From the NCBI GenBank assembly GCA_046484775.1, contig JAWOIG010000040.1, positions 1 through 5,530 of the forward strand: 5,530 nt of DNA. The letters run 5' to 3'. Origin of the DNA: JAFGQE01 sp046484775. GTDB taxonomy: Bacteria; Bacillota; Clostridia; DUPQ01. Each line of letters starts with the position of its first letter. Positions within the stretch are counted from its first letter, which is position 1. A program made the translations under genes and the position numbers. Below the pieces are notes generated by a model that saw nothing but the letters and a program-made list of their open reading frames with translations, was not told the DNA's origin and did not search any database. Shown here piece by piece: positions 1 to 5,530 of this stretch.

Positions 1-80
1 ATGGAAAAAGTTATTGTCGGTATTTATGTCCATTAATTTAAATGCGCGAAAATAATAATAAATTTACGGGGTTCCCAAAA

Positions 81-1184
81 ATGAAGAAATTGAAATTCAT
101 ATCCATACCGGCCATCGTTATACTCGTTTCTGCAATGTTGCTGAGCGGCTGCTCGGAGAACAAGGTCCTTGACAGCACCGACGAAAATTTCGCTTACAGC
201 TACGGAATCGACGACAACGGCATATGGAAGGGCATAAAGGCTCTCAAGTTCCTCGACCTCTGCGAGTACGAAGGTATTGCCATTCCGTCTGAATCCCATG
301 TCATACCCTATGCGGATGTCCAGGCTCAAATAGATGAAATCCTCGCCGATTATTCCGAGGATATCAGAATCAAGGACCGGGAGATACAGGACGGCGACAC
401 GGTCAACATCGATTACATCGGCAGCATAGACGGCAAGGAATTCGAGGGTGGAAACACGGGTGGTCTCGGAACAGATGTAACAATTGGCGTTACGAGCTAT
501 ATCGATGACTTTTTGGAGCAGCTCATAGGGCACATGCCCGATGAATCCTTTGACATAGAGGTTACTTTTCCCGCGGATTACAGCACTGAGGAACTGAAGG
601 GTAAGGACGCCGTCTTTGCGATCACAGTCAATTACATAATCGGTAGCGAACTCCCGGAACTGACTGACGCCTTCGTTTCCGAATTTCTTTTTGAATCATA
701 TAACTGGAATACTGTTTCCGAAATGGAGGAAGGCCTCAGGGCATCCATCCGTGATTCGGCGATCGAATATTATCTGCAGGAGTATTTACTGGATAATACT
801 GTAATAAATGAACTGCCACCTTTATTGATTGAGTACCAGGAATTCACGATGCTGCAGTTTTACCGAAACTACGCCAATTATTACAATGTCGGGCTTGATG
901 AGTTTCTGACGAGTTACATGAATGTGCCGGGGGTCGACGGGTTGATCGAGGCGACCATCGCAGACAATACCAAAACTGCCAGCCTTTATCTCATTCTTCA
1001 GGCCATTGCCGAGGATGCCGGGATAACGGTGACCGACGAAGAGACTGAAGCATATTTCGATGAATACTCGTCTTCCGGAAGTTTTACGGATTTCAAGACC
1101 GTATACGGCATTCCTCACCTGAAAATGGTCACGCTTCAGGAAAAGGTTCTCGATCATCTGCGCGAAAGCATGATATTGGAATAG
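81..1184 (+). CDS. Trigger-factor-like FKBP-type peptidyl-prolyl isomerase lipoprotein
   Basis: Predicted extracytoplasmic folding factor (367 aa) combining prolyl isomerase and chaperone activity. Residues 1-24 form a lipoprotein signal: MKK n-region, hydrophobic stretch, then lipobox L21-S-G-C24. Residues about 99-187 match the FKBP domain of trigger factor: GDTVNIDYIG, then EFEGG, a FLEQLIGH segment and a VTFPADY strand. Residues about 190-367 resemble the helical trigger-factor C-terminal domain: LPELTDAFVSEF at its start and an ILQAIAEDAGITVTDEE segment later. The N-terminal ribosome-docking domain of true trigger factor is absent, so this is not Tig itself; a PrsA-like role at the membrane surface is inferred. 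The start at 81 is chosen because it puts the signal peptide at the N-terminus. The in-frame ATG at 42 would add 13 polar residues and has no Shine-Dalgarno. The 81 start has only a weak GGGG (68-71). The gene ends just before a strong terminator and appears monocistronic. Domain identity is confident; the client proteins are unknown. Confidence 0.88.
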   Translation: MKKLKFISIPAIVILVSAMLLSGCSENKVLDSTDENFAYSYGIDDNGIWKGIKALKFLDLCEYEGIAIPSESHVIPYADVQAQIDEILADYSEDIRIKDREIQDGDTVNIDYIGSIDGKEFEGGNTGGLGTDVTIGVTSYIDDFLEQLIGHMPDESFDIEVTFPADYSTEELKGKDAVFAITVNYIIGSELPELTDAFVSEFLFESYNWNTVSEMEEGLRASIRDSAIEYYLQEYLLDNTVINELPPLLIEYQEFTMLQFYRNYANYYNVGLDEFLTSYMNVPGVDGLIEATIADNTKTASLYLILQAIAEDAGITVTDEETEAYFDEYSSSGSFTDFKTVYGIPHLKMVTLQEKVLDHLRESMILE

Positions 1185-1232
1185 CCGGTATTTCAGATTG
1201 GCCATGCAATGAACCTGCCGTCAAATGAAAAC

Positions 1233-1268
1233 CCATGCGGGCATCGGCAATGCTCGCATGGCTTTTAT
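1233..1268. terminator. Probable bidirectional rho-independent terminator between convergent genes
   Basis: A 12-bp stem (1233-1244 CCATGCGGGCAT pairing with 1250-1261 ATGCTCGCATGG, one G-U pair) encloses a 5-nt loop (CGGCA). It is followed on the plus strand by CTTTTATTT, a good terminator for the lipoprotein gene that ends 48 bp upstream. Read from the minus strand the same stem is followed by GTTTTCATTT, a weaker but plausible tract for the glycosidase gene arriving from the right. Convergent genes sharing one hairpin is a common bacterial arrangement. Confidence 0.82.
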
Positions 1269-1284
1269 TTATATATTATAAGCT

Positions 1285-1296
1285 TGCCCATGGGCA
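1285..1296. repeat. 12-bp perfect palindrome TGCCCATGGGCA
   Basis: A gapless palindrome lies between the glycosidase stop codon and the terminator hairpin. On the minus strand it lies 32 bp past the stop and is followed by an AT-rich stretch rather than a T-run. It could add a weak 3'-end hairpin or be a protein-binding site. Nothing else supports either role. Confidence 0.35.
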
Positions 1297-1328
1297 CCGC
1301 ATCTTTGCCGGGGATTTGAAATTGCCAA

Positions 1329-3746
1329 TTACATCCGGCCGGCCTCTTGCTCCTTGGAATCCCTTGCTTCCTCCGGTCTGAAGCCAATCATGAATTCCTG
1401 TTCGTCGGATTCGAACATCATTTTCTTCCATATGTATGATTCATCATGCAGCTCGCTCCTGGCGACATTTATTCCCCTGTACTCCGCAGGAAGCCACCCT
1501 TCCGGCAGGGAAACTATGACCGCTCCCTCGAAACCTGCGTTCCTGACCGCGGTTCCTCTCAAAACATGTTCATCCTCATCCCATTCGACACCGAAAAGTT
1601 CCACCGCTCCCTGTGACACATGCATATCCGTGGATATGATGAAGGGATGCCTCCTGTGCTTGAAAAGCCTGATCACCCTGACGCCATAAGGCTGCACGCA
1701 TATGTCGATCCCGCCTTTTTGCCTGCCCAGATATTTTTCATCCCAGAAATCATAGGCGCCTAATTCCGCATCCGCTTCCTCGCCCAGCATGCAAAAATCA
1801 ACGTGCGCCGACATTGATTCAGCACCTGTGTTCACGGCAAATAAAACGCTCCATTCATCCCATCCTACAGAATGTTTTTGCAAAAACAGACTTGGCCCAT
1901 CAGGTGATGCAGGCTCGAACAAATCAAGCGGCTTTGCCCCCGATTGAGACTGTGGAAGGCACTTCTTGATTACATCAAGCCTATGCCTTCCCGATACAGC
2001 TATATCTCCTCCCAGCATTACCGGCCCTGCGGCCATGGCAAACAGGCTGACAACAGTCTGCATCTCGCTGACAGATGCCGGCGGGTCTATGTTCAGGACA
2101 TTGAACGAGTCGATGTGGAACAGCTTCTTGTCCATGTGATAGCTTGATGCGTAATAATTGACGGCCTTGCGGAACATCCCCCATGAATCTGTCTTGCATG
2201 CGGCAGGATAAAAGGATGGGTACTTGGGCAGAGGTTCCCGACCTTCTCCAAAGTCCGGTCCCGTGCGAACGGCGTCGACAAGGCCTATGTTTATCAATGT
2301 CGGTCCGGTCGAGGCCACTGTATATGTTCCTGGTGCCGATGCCTCCCTGATAATTTCCATTGCTTTTCTGTAGACCTGAGGGCCGTTGACCATCGATCTG
2401 TCATGATATTCGTCATACATGAATGAAGAGGACATTGGTCCTTCCCCTGCGTTTAAAAAATCAAGCATGAAATACCTGATTCCCATATCCGAATAATACT
2501 CAAAAACTTTCTTCAGGAATTCCTGCACCTTCGGATGGCTTGCATCCAGACTATAAAATCCGGCCCTCTCCTCTGGTCCGCCGTTTCCCGTTTCCCCGAT
2601 ACGCCACGCATTTTTGAACTGAACCGGTTCGCCCCTGTATTTCAAAAGGCAATCGCTGAATCTCTCTTGCATGTCCGAATATTTGTCCGGCACCCAGAAC
2701 GGCGCTATCCAAAACCCAAGCGCCATCCCTTGCGATGCGATATCATCGGAAAGCGATTGCAGCCCTGATGGAAATCTAATCCTGTTCTCTGAAAACCAAT
2801 TGCCGGGCAAGTCATTGAAAAGGTTCCCGATGCTTACCCAGATGTATCTGACACCATAACCCTTCAATTCACTCTTGATGGCAACTGCATTGTCCCTCAC
2901 TATCTTTTCGAATGAATCCTCGCCTATGAACGCATTCCTGTAGTTCCAGCCCCCGACCCAACCGATGGCCGGTTTTCTTGAAAATCGGGGCTTGTAATGT
3001 TCTTCAGTCAAATCCGCCCAGGTATTCAAAAGACGGTCATACCCGCCGTTAACATCGAATACAACGGTTTCGCTCACAATGGTTTTCCCGGGGGGGAGGT
3101 TGTATCCATTGAAGTCGCAGAAAACAGAAACAACCGGTCCGTCCTCCCTGACACTTGTGTGTATCTCACAATCAAGGCGGTCGAACGTTATAAATCCTAT
3201 CATTATGCCCGAACCCAGACCCTGGTCATATGCAAGTGAGAAAACCCTGCTCAAGCAACTGTTGCCTGCTTTGTCGCAGGACATGACCGGATAGGCTGCA
3301 TTACAGCAGGTCCCGGTTGTGTTCAGAACCTTGATTCCATCCGTGCCTGCCGAAGATACAAGTTTCCCTCCGCCGTCTGAGCCGGCTGTGAATTCGACCT
3401 TCCCCAGAACAAGCTCTTCATCAGAGCAGTTGGTCACCGATGCGTTCAGCGACAGACAGCCGCCGTGTATACGGCTGAAATTGAATTGTGCATGAAAATG
3501 TTCCTCATCCACTATGTCTTTATGAAAAACTGCCCCCCCCGAATCCTGTTCCTCGAAGCGGCTCGAAAATTCATATGAAAACTTGGACCGAAAAAACCCG
3601 CCATTTACATAAAGACCGACGCATGCTTTTATGATCCCGATGCCGGTATCACTGTTTACAAAACTCCATCCTGATGCATCCGCCTTGAATTCCATGCAGT
3701 TCGAGTCCATTGCGCCACCTTGCCGATCTTCAATATAAAAGTTCAT
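1329..3746 (-). CDS. GH36-like (melibiase-related, clan GH-D) glycoside hydrolase with divergent substrate pocket
   Basis: Large cytosolic glycoside hydrolase (805 aa from this start; no signal peptide or membrane segment). It has an N-terminal beta-sandwich (about 1-250), a TIM-barrel catalytic domain (about 258-590) and a C-terminal beta domain. GH36 landmarks appear in order: GWVGGWNYRNAF near 262, GFWIAPFWV near 344, YSLDASHPKVQEFL near 398, YFMLDFLNAG with the likely nucleophile D429, GLVDAVRTGPD with the likely acid/base D498, and AMAAGPVMLGGD near 570. The family releases terminal alpha-linked galactose by a retaining mechanism. Here the usual IDDGW segment reads VSIGN (S305, I306) and the Lys two residues before the nucleophile is M427, so galactose specificity is doubtful. 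Three starts are possible: 3752, 3746 and 3710. GGAGG at 3756-3760 lies 3 nt from the first and 9 nt from the second, so 3746 is preferred. It is last in the minus-strand cluster, 38 bp after the cyclophilin gene. The coding strand carries G8 and C7 homopolymers. Confidence 0.87.
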   Translation of the reverse strand: MNFYIEDRQGGAMDSNCMEFKADASGWSFVNSDTGIGIIKACVGLYVNGGFFRSKFSYEFSSRFEEQDSGGAVFHKDIVDEEHFHAQFNFSRIHGGCLSLNASVTNCSDEELVLGKVEFTAGSDGGGKLVSSAGTDGIKVLNTTGTCCNAAYPVMSCDKAGNSCLSRVFSLAYDQGLGSGIMIGFITFDRLDCEIHTSVREDGPVVSVFCDFNGYNLPPGKTIVSETVVFDVNGGYDRLLNTWADLTEEHYKPRFSRKPAIGWVGGWNYRNAFIGEDSFEKIVRDNAVAIKSELKGYGVRYIWVSIGNLFNDLPGNWFSENRIRFPSGLQSLSDDIASQGMALGFWIAPFWVPDKYSDMQERFSDCLLKYRGEPVQFKNAWRIGETGNGGPEERAGFYSLDASHPKVQEFLKKVFEYYSDMGIRYFMLDFLNAGEGPMSSSFMYDEYHDRSMVNGPQVYRKAMEIIREASAPGTYTVASTGPTLINIGLVDAVRTGPDFGEGREPLPKYPSFYPAACKTDSWGMFRKAVNYYASSYHMDKKLFHIDSFNVLNIDPPASVSEMQTVVSLFAMAAGPVMLGGDIAVSGRHRLDVIKKCLPQSQSGAKPLDLFEPASPDGPSLFLQKHSVGWDEWSVLFAVNTGAESMSAHVDFCMLGEEADAELGAYDFWDEKYLGRQKGGIDICVQPYGVRVIRLFKHRRHPFIISTDMHVSQGAVELFGVEWDEDEHVLRGTAVRNAGFEGAVIVSLPEGWLPAEYRGINVARSELHDESYIWKKMMFESDEQEFMIGFRPEEARDSKEQEAGRM

Positions 3747-3755
3747 CTTCATCGC

Positions 3756-3760
3756 CCTCC
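3756..3760 (-). promoter_or_regulatory. Shine-Dalgarno of the glycosidase gene
   Basis: A perfect GGAGG on the minus strand. Two in-frame ATGs follow (ATGAAGATG). The spacer is 3 nt to the first and 9 nt to the second, which favours translation from 3746 rather than 3752. Confidence 0.7.
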
Positions 3761-3784
3761 GGCCATGAAAAGGACCTTTTTTAA

Positions 3785-4270
3785 TTATGCTCCAACAGTA
3801 ACCTTTTTTATTACCTGATCCTCATACGGCTTGTCCCTGGCATCCCTTCGGGCACCTACGATATTATCGACGACATCCATGCCCTCATTAACCTTTCCGA
3901 AGGCCGCATACTGTCCGTCAAGATGAGGCGAACCGGCGACCATTATGAAAAACTGCGAACCTGCCGAGTCAGGATGGCCCGCCCGCGCCATTGATATTAC
4001 GCCTCTCTCATGCCTGAGATTGTTCTCGACCCCATTGCTTTTGAACTCGCCCTTTATGTTATGGCCCGGGCCTCCCGTGCCATTTCCAAGCGGGCATCCC
4101 CCTTGTATCATGAACCCCGGTATAACCCTGTGGAATATAAGACCATCGTAAAAATTGCTTTGTGCGAGGGACACAAAGTTCCCGACTGTTTCAGGTGCAG
4201 TATCCGGATAAAGCTCCAGCTTGATTATTCCACCATTCTCCATTTCAATTGTTGCCGTTATATTCTCCAT
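3785..4270 (-). CDS. Cyclophilin-type peptidyl-prolyl cis-trans isomerase
   Basis: Cytosolic prolyl isomerase of 161 aa, a compact bacterial cyclophilin with no signal peptide. Signatures, numbered from this start: FHRVIPGFMIQGG at 47-59, with catalytic R49 and Q56; SAGSQFFIM at 102-110, covering the substrate-binding Gln and Phe; and HLDGQYAAFGKV at 116-127. All expected active-site positions visible to me are present, so the enzyme is probably active. The open frame extends upstream to an ATG at 4324, but the extra 18 residues are not cyclophilin-like and that ATG has no Shine-Dalgarno. The ATG at 4270 has GGAAAGGA (4280-4287) 9 nt upstream and gives the family's usual N-terminus (short beta strand, then ENGG). 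It lies 74 bp after the transporter gene and 38 bp before the preferred glycosidase start, probably co-transcribed with both. It likely has a general folding role with no evident link to sugar metabolism. Confidence 0.94.
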   Translation of the reverse strand: MENITATIEMENGGIIKLELYPDTAPETVGNFVSLAQSNFYDGLIFHRVIPGFMIQGGCPLGNGTGGPGHNIKGEFKSNGVENNLRHERGVISMARAGHPDSAGSQFFIMVAGSPHLDGQYAAFGKVNEGMDVVDNIVGARRDARDKPYEDQVIKKVTVGA

Positions 4271-4279
4271 TTCAACATG

Positions 4280-4287
4280 TCCTTTCC
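4280..4287 (-). promoter_or_regulatory. Shine-Dalgarno fixing the cyclophilin start
   Basis: GGAAAGGA on the minus strand ends 9 nt before the ATG at 4270. The alternative upstream ATG at 4324 has no purine-rich site before it, so this element decides in favour of the shorter protein. Confidence 0.6.
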
Positions 4288-4294
4288 ATTGATC

Positions 4295-4306
4295 TATAAT
4301 ATTATA
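4295..4306 (-). promoter_or_regulatory. AT palindrome containing a TATAAT box; possible internal promoter
   Basis: TATAATATTATA is a perfect 12-bp palindrome in the gap between the transporter and cyclophilin genes. Read on the minus strand it contains a consensus -10 hexamer (4301-4306) about 30 bp before the cyclophilin start. The hexamer 17 bp upstream (CGTGCA) is a poor -35, so this is only a candidate second promoter that might let the cyclophilin and glycosidase genes be expressed apart from the transporter. Confidence 0.3.
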
Positions 4307-4344
4307 TACGAGCACGGGTTTCATTGCACGGATTCAAGTGAATT

Positions 4345-5292
4345 TCAACCCGGTTTTCCATTGTGTTCCTCCATAATCGCCATACCGGCTATTCTTGCAG
4401 CCGCGCCGTAATAATTCGTTCCCCAGACGCCGATAAGAATCAGAACCGCGCCTATGGCATGGAACCAATGCAGCGTCTCGCCCAGAACAAGTATTCCCGC
4501 CGCTATCGATACAACGGTGATAAGGTTTCCAAAGACCGCGACCTTGGTTGCCTCGAGCCTTGACAGCATATAATTCACCATGAAAAACGCCGCAACCGAC
4601 GAGAGAATCCCAAGATATGCCATTGAGAAAAAGGTTCCGGGGTTTTTCAACGGCAGAAAATATTCGCTCAGTCCTCCTCTTGCAATATGCTCCGTCACGG
4701 CGATCCCATTGAAAACAACGAATCCTGTGTTCATCATCATGAAGGTAATTTCCATCGGGGAAAATCTGACCGACAGTTTTCTTGATAAAATATTATATCC
4801 TCCGGAGGCAATGACGGCGATCAGCAACATCGCTACCCCGGCTATGCTTCCCTGCGTCTCCGTCTTTCTCATAAGCGCTATGAAAAACACTCCGCCTACG
4901 GATATAATGATGAATATCCACTGCGCCAGGCCCGGTCTTTCCTTTAGAAATACAGCCCCCAGAATCGCCGCAACGACCGGAATCAGGGCTATCATCATAC
5001 CGCTTTCCGACGCCGTGGTCAGTCCGATACCCGTTGTTTCGAATATAAAATACAGGACAGGCTGGAACAACGCCAGAAAAAACAGCGTCCGAAGACTTTT
5101 GCCCGAGTATCTTATCTTTATCAAGCCCAGGATACGGAGCAACCACAGAAGCAGCGCCGCAAACATAAACCGCAGTCCAAGCATGTGGAAAGGGCCCAGT
5201 GAGCCTAGTGCGCTTTTTGTAACCGTGAAGGAAAATCCGAATATAAAGGCGACCGCTATTCCGGCCAGGACCGGCAGATGTCTTTTATTCAT
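4345..5292 (-). CDS. EamA/DMT-superfamily permease, 10 TM
   Basis: Integral membrane transporter of 315 aa, the normal size for the drug/metabolite transporter family (EamA, RhaT-like). Two tandem EamA repeats of five helices are visible at about 8-140 and 150-294. The first ends with LKERPGLAQW followed by a Gly-rich helix, and the second ends with LGETLHWFHAIGAVLILIG. These are the family's repeat-terminal signatures. Approximate helices: 7-27, 34-53, 69-87, 94-116, 123-141, 149-169, 181-200, 220-240, 250-270 and 275-295. A charged tail follows. Members export or exchange amino acids, nucleosides, sugars or drugs, and the substrate cannot be read from sequence here. It is the first gene of the minus-strand cluster. 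The only in-frame start near a ribosome-binding site is 5292; AGGAG (5306-5310) lies 13 nt upstream, a long spacing. A long open frame antisense to it (4580-5446, plus) is a by-product of its hydrophobic codons. Confidence 0.92.
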   Translation of the reverse strand: MNKRHLPVLAGIAVAFIFGFSFTVTKSALGSLGPFHMLGLRFMFAALLLWLLRILGLIKIRYSGKSLRTLFFLALFQPVLYFIFETTGIGLTTASESGMMIALIPVVAAILGAVFLKERPGLAQWIFIIISVGGVFFIALMRKTETQGSIAGVAMLLIAVIASGGYNILSRKLSVRFSPMEITFMMMNTGFVVFNGIAVTEHIARGGLSEYFLPLKNPGTFFSMAYLGILSSVAAFFMVNYMLSRLEATKVAVFGNLITVVSIAAGILVLGETLHWFHAIGAVLILIGVWGTNYYGAAARIAGMAIMEEHNGKPG

Positions 5293-5374
5293 TATGCGGA
5301 TGCTTCTCCTTTTCCTTTGGTCAAAAGTTCAAATGCAAAAAACCGCTTTAGGCCTGCAGCTTACCGCAATACAT

Positions 5375-5403
5375 ATTCTATCACAAAGAGCTTTCTGTGT
5401 AGA
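5375..5403 (-). promoter_or_regulatory. Candidate sigma-A-type promoter for the minus-strand cluster
   Basis: On the minus strand TCTACA (5398-5403, 4 of 6 to the -35 consensus) is followed after exactly 17 bp by TAGAAT (5375-5380, 5 of 6 to TATAAT). Transcription would start near 5368, giving an untranslated leader of about 75 nt before the transporter ATG at 5292. The leader includes the GGAAAAGGAG ribosome-binding region. This is the best promoter-like pair in the right-hand gap, judged by eye only. Confidence 0.5.
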
Positions 5404-5456
5404 ATTGCTTGACATGAAAATAACCTGTAAAAAACCGATATCCTGACTAGCAGGGA

Positions 5457-5467
5457 TTGCTGAGCAA
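5457..5467. repeat. Short palindrome TTGCTGAGCAA
   Basis: Two perfect 5-bp arms flank a single central base, 54 bp upstream of the candidate -35 box of the minus-strand cluster. A looser stem (ATCCTG with CAGGGAT, one bulged G, about 5440-5457) sits directly beside it. On the minus strand that looser stem is followed 5 nt later by six Ts, so it could end a transcript arriving from beyond the right edge. An operator role is equally possible, and neither is demonstrated. Confidence 0.3.
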
Positions 5468-5510
5468 CTTGAAAATGCCTTGTTTTCAGTTCATCCGGCT
5501 GCTGCTGTTG

Positions 5511-5529
5511 CAGAATATTTATTATTCTG
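5511..5529. repeat. Inverted repeat CAGAATA-N5-TATTCTG at the window edge
   Basis: Perfect 7-bp arms (5511-5517 and 5523-5529) are separated by TTTAT. The element is the right size for a dimeric regulator site or a short hairpin, but it is AT-rich, lacks a T-run, and may continue outside the window. No supported gene overlaps it here. Confidence 0.35.
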
Positions 5530-5530
5530 T

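Noticed and set aside
1..36. ATG-initiated 11-codon frame at the left edge (MEKVIVGIYVH)
   Set aside because: It may be the tail of an upstream gene or chance. It is too short and cut by the window edge, with no upstream sequence to judge.
11..39. TTATTG-N17-TAATTT as a promoter for the lipoprotein gene
   Set aside because: Only 2 of 6 and 3 of 6 consensus matches in an AT-rich stretch; not distinguishable from background.
33..533. 166-codon open frame on the minus strand
   Set aside because: It is fully antisense to the lipoprotein gene, whose signal peptide and FKBP domain are clear. No ribosome-binding site or domain was seen in the reverse frame.
3768..3782. AAAAGGACCTTTT near-palindrome followed by Ts between cyclophilin and glycosidase genes, considered as a terminator
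   Set aside because: After allowing a minimal loop the stem is only about 5 bp, mostly A-T, so it is unlikely to terminate. Its T-run is on the plus strand, opposite to the genes here.
4332..4343. ATTCA-AG-TGAAT inverted repeat next to the transporter stop codon
   Set aside because: Arms of only 5 bp, too short for a stable hairpin with a 2-nt loop, and no T-run; likely chance.
5409..5414. Perfect TTGACA on the plus strand as a -35 box
   Set aside because: No -10-like hexamer lies 16-18 bp downstream (the sequence there is AAAACCG-like), and no supported plus-strand gene follows within the window.
4580..5446. 288-codon open frame on the plus strand
   Set aside because: It is antisense to the EamA permease and owes its length to the complementary composition of hydrophobic codons. 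It has no Shine-Dalgarno, no recognisable domain, and low-complexity shadow-like protein sequence.

Overview
The window most resembles a chromosomal segment of a low-to-medium GC anaerobic Bacillota (Clostridia-like) bacterium. This is inferred from the Shine-Dalgarno-led genes, the frequent ATA and AGG codons, a trigger-factor-like PPIase exported as a lipoprotein, and a cyclophilin of the short bacterial cytosolic type. No taxonomic marker gene is present, so the placement is tentative. I see no rRNA, tRNA, CRISPR array, insertion sequence or phage gene.

Layout. One gene runs on the plus strand (81-1184): a lipoprotein combining an FKBP domain and a trigger-factor C-terminal domain. Three genes run on the minus strand and read leftward in the order EamA/DMT-family transporter (5292-4345), cyclophilin-type peptidyl-prolyl isomerase (4270-3785) and an approximately 805-residue GH36-like (melibiase-related) glycoside hydrolase (3746-1329). 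The two transcription units converge on a 144-bp gap (1185-1328). That gap holds a strong hairpin with T-rich flanks on both sides, probably a bidirectional terminator. No gene-free stretch exceeds 300 bp; the longest is the 238 bp at the right end (5293-5530). It contains a reasonable sigma-A-type promoter for the minus-strand genes, several short inverted repeats, and no supported gene.

How the genes may work together. The spacing of the three minus-strand genes (74 bp, then 38 bp to the preferred glycosidase start) fits a loose operon driven from about 5375-5403, possibly with an internal promoter ahead of the cyclophilin gene. Their functions (metabolite transport, protein folding, glycan hydrolysis) do not form an obvious pathway. 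The lipoprotein probably folds secreted proteins at the outer face of the membrane, while the cyclophilin works in the cytosol.

The most interesting point is the glycosidase. It appears to keep both catalytic aspartates of clan GH-D. However, the Asp-Asp pair and the Lys that normally contact galactose appear to be replaced (Ser-Ile and Met), so calling it an alpha-galactosidase by homology may be wrong. I found no convincing new multi-gene system here.
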